Assembly (NCBI GenBank): GCA_031293105.1
Contig: JAUMSA010000031.1
Location: 1 to 9,788, forward strand
Length of the DNA: 9,788 bases
Direction: 5' to 3'
Origin: Butyricicoccus sp.
GTDB lineage: Bacteria; Bacillota; Clostridia; Oscillospirales; Butyricicoccaceae
Both the position numbers and the translations under genes were made by a program. Each line of letters opens with the position of its first letter. Position 1 is the first letter of the stretch. Positions 7,610 through 9,788 of this stretch are shown here, one piece after another. The notes below the pieces were generated by a model, which saw nothing but the letters and a program-made list of their open reading frames with translations, was not told the origin of the DNA and made no database searches.

Positions 7610-8362
7610 TTACAGATCCCCGCGCCAGGTAATCACTTTCTTTTCCAGCCAGGATACCAGCGCAACCGCGACCATAGCGACCACGCTCAGCAGCACGATG
7701 GGCGCAAAGACGCCCGCGCCGTCGAGCTGGGTCATCATGCGGCGGCTGAAATAGCCGGGACCAGCGTTGGCGCCCAGCCATTCGCCGATGGCCGCGCCGA
7801 TGATGGACAGCGGAATGGCCATTTTGATAGCCGAAAAGAAATACGGCAGGCTTGCCGGAATCTTCAGTTTGAGGAAAATCTCCTTTTTCCCGGCACCGAA
7901 CGAGCGCAGCAGGTCGATCATATCGGTCTTGGCCGAGCGGAACCCGTCAAACACCGTGATCGTAATGGGAAAAAAGGTGATGAGCACGGTCACGAGCACC
8001 TTGCTCCAAATGGTATAGCCAAACCACAGCACGAACAGAGGCGCCAGCGCCGTGGTCGGGATGGTCTGGGAGGCGACAATGACCGGATAGAGCGTCTTTT
8101 CCGCGACCGGGCTGGCGTCCATCAGGATAGCCAGCAGAATGCCCAGCACGACTGAAATAATCAGGCCAATGCCGGTGCACAGCAGCGTCGCGGGCAGATG
8201 GGCGGTAAACAGCGGCTTGCGCAACTCCCACAGGCGCACGAGCACCTGGGTGGGCGACGGCAGGATATAGGCCGCATCCATGCCCATGGCCCCGGCCTGC
8301 CAAATAATCAGCAGCACAAAGGCCAGCAGCAAGGCCGGCAGGTTGGCATTTCTCCTTTTCAT
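7610..8362 (-). CDS. thiX: ABC transporter permease for thiamine-pyrimidine precursor
   Basis: This is the membrane subunit of the importer, 250 residues, of the nitrate/sulfonate/THI-precursor permease type (BPD_transp_1). Hydrophobic segments near 8-26, 60-82, 98-116, 122-139, 180-196 and 217-238 fit six membrane spans. The cytoplasmic EAA-like loop that docks on the ATPase is around 150-180 (LLRSFGAGKKEIFLKLKIPASLP, with the invariant Gly at 156 and the I-x-x-S-L-P ending). The ATG at 8362 overlaps the ATPase stop in an ATGA (8359-8362), and GGGAGGT lies at 8369-8375 on this strand, 6 bases from the start. An open frame extending back to 8809 on the same frame lies inside the ATPase gene and is not used. 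The operon partners assign the role; the family alone cannot separate it from SsuC or TauC. Confidence 0.88.
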   Translation of the reverse strand: MKRRNANLPALLLAFVLLIIWQAGAMGMDAAYILPSPTQVLVRLWELRKPLFTAHLPATLLCTGIGLIISVVLGILLAILMDASPVAEKTLYPVIVASQTIPTTALAPLFVLWFGYTIWSKVLVTVLITFFPITITVFDGFRSAKTDMIDLLRSFGAGKKEIFLKLKIPASLPYFFSAIKMAIPLSIIGAAIGEWLGANAGPGYFSRRMMTQLDGAGVFAPIVLLSVVAMVAVALVSWLEKKVITWRGDL

Positions 8363-9114
8363 GCGTCCACCTCCCGCCGCAGCATGTCGATGAGCTGTTC
8401 GCGCAGCGTCAGCATATCCGGATGGGTCAGGCATTCGCGTGTGCGCGGATAGGCCGCCGGCACGGGAAACGACCGCAGCTTGCGGATGGGCGTATCCTCG
8501 ACCACCAGCACGCGGCCGGACAGGAAGATGGCCTCCTCCACGTCGTGGGTGATGAACAGCACGGTCTTGTGGTCGTGCTCCCACTGGCCCAGCAGCCACT
8601 CCTGCATGGAGATGCGCGTGAGAAAATCGAGCGCCGAAAACGGCTCGTCGAGCAGCAGCAGTTCGGAACCGGTCAGCAGCGTGCGGGCAAAGGCGGCGCG
8701 CTGGCGCATACCGCCTGACAGTTCGCTTGGCCGCTTGTCCCCCCACCCGGTCAGGCCGACCACATCCAGCGTCTTCTGGATGCGCTCGTCCATCTCGGCG
8801 CGGGTACATTTACCCTGAATCTCCATCGGCAGGCGCAGATTGTCCGCCACCGTCCGCCAGGGAAACAGCAGGTCGCGCTGGGGCATATAGCCGCAGTACC
8901 CGCGGCGGCCGTCAATCGATTGGCCATCCACCAGGATATCCCCGCCTTTTCGGGCAAGAAGCTGGTTTGTCAGACGGAAAATGGTCGATTTGCCGCAGCC
9001 CGACGGGCCGATGACCGACACGAACTCGCCCGGCTCTATGTGGAAAGATAGATGGTCGATGATGTCGAAATCCTCCACCTCGTATTGAAAGGAAACATCG
9101 CGAAATTCGAGCAT
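8359..9114 (-). CDS. thiZ: ABC transporter ATP-binding protein for thiamine-pyrimidine precursor
   Basis: This is the cytoplasmic ATPase that powers the importer, 251 residues, of the SsuB/TauB/ThiZ type. All motifs are intact: Walker A GPSGCGKST (36-44), Q-loop Gln79 (MPQRDLLFPW), signature LSGGMRQR (132-139), Walker B LLLLDEP (152-158), D-loop SALD (160-163) and H-loop His190 (FITHD). The C-terminal tail (about 215-251) is short, with no added regulatory domain. The start at 9114 follows the tenA stop after only 3 bases, with a GGAG site inside the end of tenA, and the stop overlaps the permease start. This tight coupling supports one transcript and one complex. The substrate assignment rests on the flanking tenA and thiY-like genes. 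Confidence 0.9.
   Translation of the reverse strand: MLEFRDVSFQYEVEDFDIIDHLSFHIEPGEFVSVIGPSGCGKSTIFRLTNQLLARKGGDILVDGQSIDGRRGYCGYMPQRDLLFPWRTVADNLRLPMEIQGKCTRAEMDERIQKTLDVVGLTGWGDKRPSELSGGMRQRAAFARTLLTGSELLLLDEPFSALDFLTRISMQEWLLGQWEHDHKTVLFITHDVEEAIFLSGRVLVVEDTPIRKLRSFPVPAAYPRTRECLTHPDMLTLREQLIDMLRREVDA
8369..8375 (-). promoter_or_regulatory. ribosome binding site for the permease gene within the ATPase gene
   Basis: On the - strand GGGAGGT sits 6 bases before the ATG at 8362. It decides the permease start against the long in-frame extension to 8809. Confidence 0.75.
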
Positions 9115-9117
9115 GGC

Positions 9118-9788
9118 CTACATCTCCATGTTCCAGGCCATATCCCAGAACAGGCCTTCAAACCGCGAGCAATCGACAAAAATCTCGACAAGGCGTTCCT
9201 TTTGCTTTTCGCCAAGCCCGTCTGCAAGGTGTTCCATCAGCTCGGTGAGTGCGACGTTCGCAGCCGCGTAGTCCTCCCCCGCATAACCCTGCACCCACTC
9301 GCCGTAGAACGGATGCTGTTCGGAGCCCGGATAGGTGCGGACCATCCACTTGGCGATGTGCTCGTAACTGATTGCGCACGAGAGTACGGCCGCCAGAATT
9401 TCGGCCGGGCCTTCCTCGGCCGCGACCGCCCGCATATAGGCGGTGTACGACTGGTTCTTGAGCGAGGGCTTGACATGCGCAGCTTCGGACTCGGAAATGC
9501 CGAGGCGTGCCATATAGCCCTTGTGAATGTCCATTTCACCGTTTAAGATGCTGCCTACATAGGAAGCAAAGGCGCGCATGACTTCGGGTTCGCGCGCTTT
9601 GATGACGCCCTGCGCAAATACTTTGGCATAGTCAAACAAATACACATAGTCCTGGAGCAAATAAAATTTGAATTTTTCTACATCAAGGCTGCCGTCGGCC
9701 AGACCGACCACAAAGGGATGGCGCAGATAGCCCTCCCAAATGTCGGCGGATGCCGCAAGCATGCGCCCGGTAATTGATTCGTTTTTCA
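9118..9788 (-). CDS. tenA: TenA-family aminopyrimidine aminohydrolase / thiaminase II (start one base beyond the window)
   Basis: TenA hydrolyses aminomethyl-aminopyrimidine to HMP and can cleave thiamine, salvaging the pyrimidine half of degraded thiamine in the cytoplasm. From the internal ATG at 9762 the frame gives 214 residues. The frame stays open to the edge through KNESITGR, and the last two bases read TG after one missing base, so the true start is probably an ATG whose A is just outside, giving 223 residues. Counting from 9762, the residues equivalent to those of B. subtilis TenA are present: D38 and Y41 in LLQDYVY (D44, Y47), Y106 in SYTAY (Y112), nucleophile C129 with Y133 in SCAISYE (C135, Y139), and E202 in RFEGLFW (E205). 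This is the Cys-type (TenA_C), hence likely active, not the Cys-less TenA_E type. IWEGYLRHPFV (8-18) is the usual family start. The gene is first of the visible thi operon, 3 bases before the ATPase. Confidence 0.94.
   Translation of the reverse strand, partial: KNESITGRMLAASADIWEGYLRHPFVVGLADGSLDVEKFKFYLLQDYVYLFDYAKVFAQGVIKAREPEVMRAFASYVGSILNGEMDIHKGYMARLGISESEAAHVKPSLKNQSYTAYMRAVAAEEGPAEILAAVLSCAISYEHIAKWMVRTYPGSEQHPFYGEWVQGYAGEDYAAANVALTELMEHLADGLGEKQKERLVEIFVDCSRFEGLFWDMAWNMEM

Noticed and set aside
7583..7781. N-terminal extension of the binding protein starting at 7781
   Set aside because: The extension overlaps the permease gene, and the start at 7583 has a strong AAGGAG site and begins a textbook lipoprotein signal peptide.
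8362..8809. N-terminal extension of the permease starting at 8809
   Set aside because: It overlaps the ATPase gene over its conserved motifs, is rich in Arg and Pro, and the ATGA-coupled start at 8362 has its own ribosome binding site.

Overview
The window looks like chromosomal DNA from a GC-rich member of the Bacillota, most likely a gut-type Clostridia/Oscillospirales organism. That placement is an inference from strong AGGAG-type ribosome binding sites, GC-rich codon third positions, a type 2 PyrF, a consensus housekeeping promoter and a Gram-positive-style lipoprotein binding protein. I see no rRNA or tRNA gene, insertion sequence, phage gene, CRISPR array or other sign of mobility.

Left half, + strand (1-5329): the distal part of a pyrimidine biosynthesis operon. 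It opens with the last 20 codons of an unidentified gene. Then come pyrF (orotidine 5'-phosphate decarboxylase), carA and carB (small and large subunits of carbamoyl phosphate synthetase). Gaps are short, and carA and carB overlap by 10 bases. The three genes supply the first step (glutamine + bicarbonate + ATP to carbamoyl phosphate) and the last step (OMP to UMP) of de novo UMP synthesis. The middle steps are not in the window.

Centre (5330-6566): a strong bidirectional terminator separates carB from a convergent LacI-family regulator gene on the - strand. The regulator has its own promoter with a perfect TTGACA -35 box. A perfect 16-bp tandem duplication spans the carB stop codon and runs into the terminator.

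Right half, - strand (9788 down to 6567): a compact four-gene operon, tenA - thiZ - thiX - thiY. It encodes a thiaminase II/aminopyrimidine aminohydrolase with all key catalytic residues, and an ABC importer (ATPase, permease, NMT1/THI5-like lipoprotein). This is the known arrangement for salvage of the pyrimidine half of degraded thiamine: ThiXYZ imports formylaminopyrimidine or a related pyrimidine, and TenA helps convert it to HMP. A hairpin follows thiY. The operon promoter, and any TPP riboswitch, would lie to the right of the window.

Overall this is a conventional metabolic region. I found no convincing undescribed system. The points most worth a second look are the ligand of the LacI regulator, the 16-bp duplication at the carB stop, and the exact substrate of the thi transporter.
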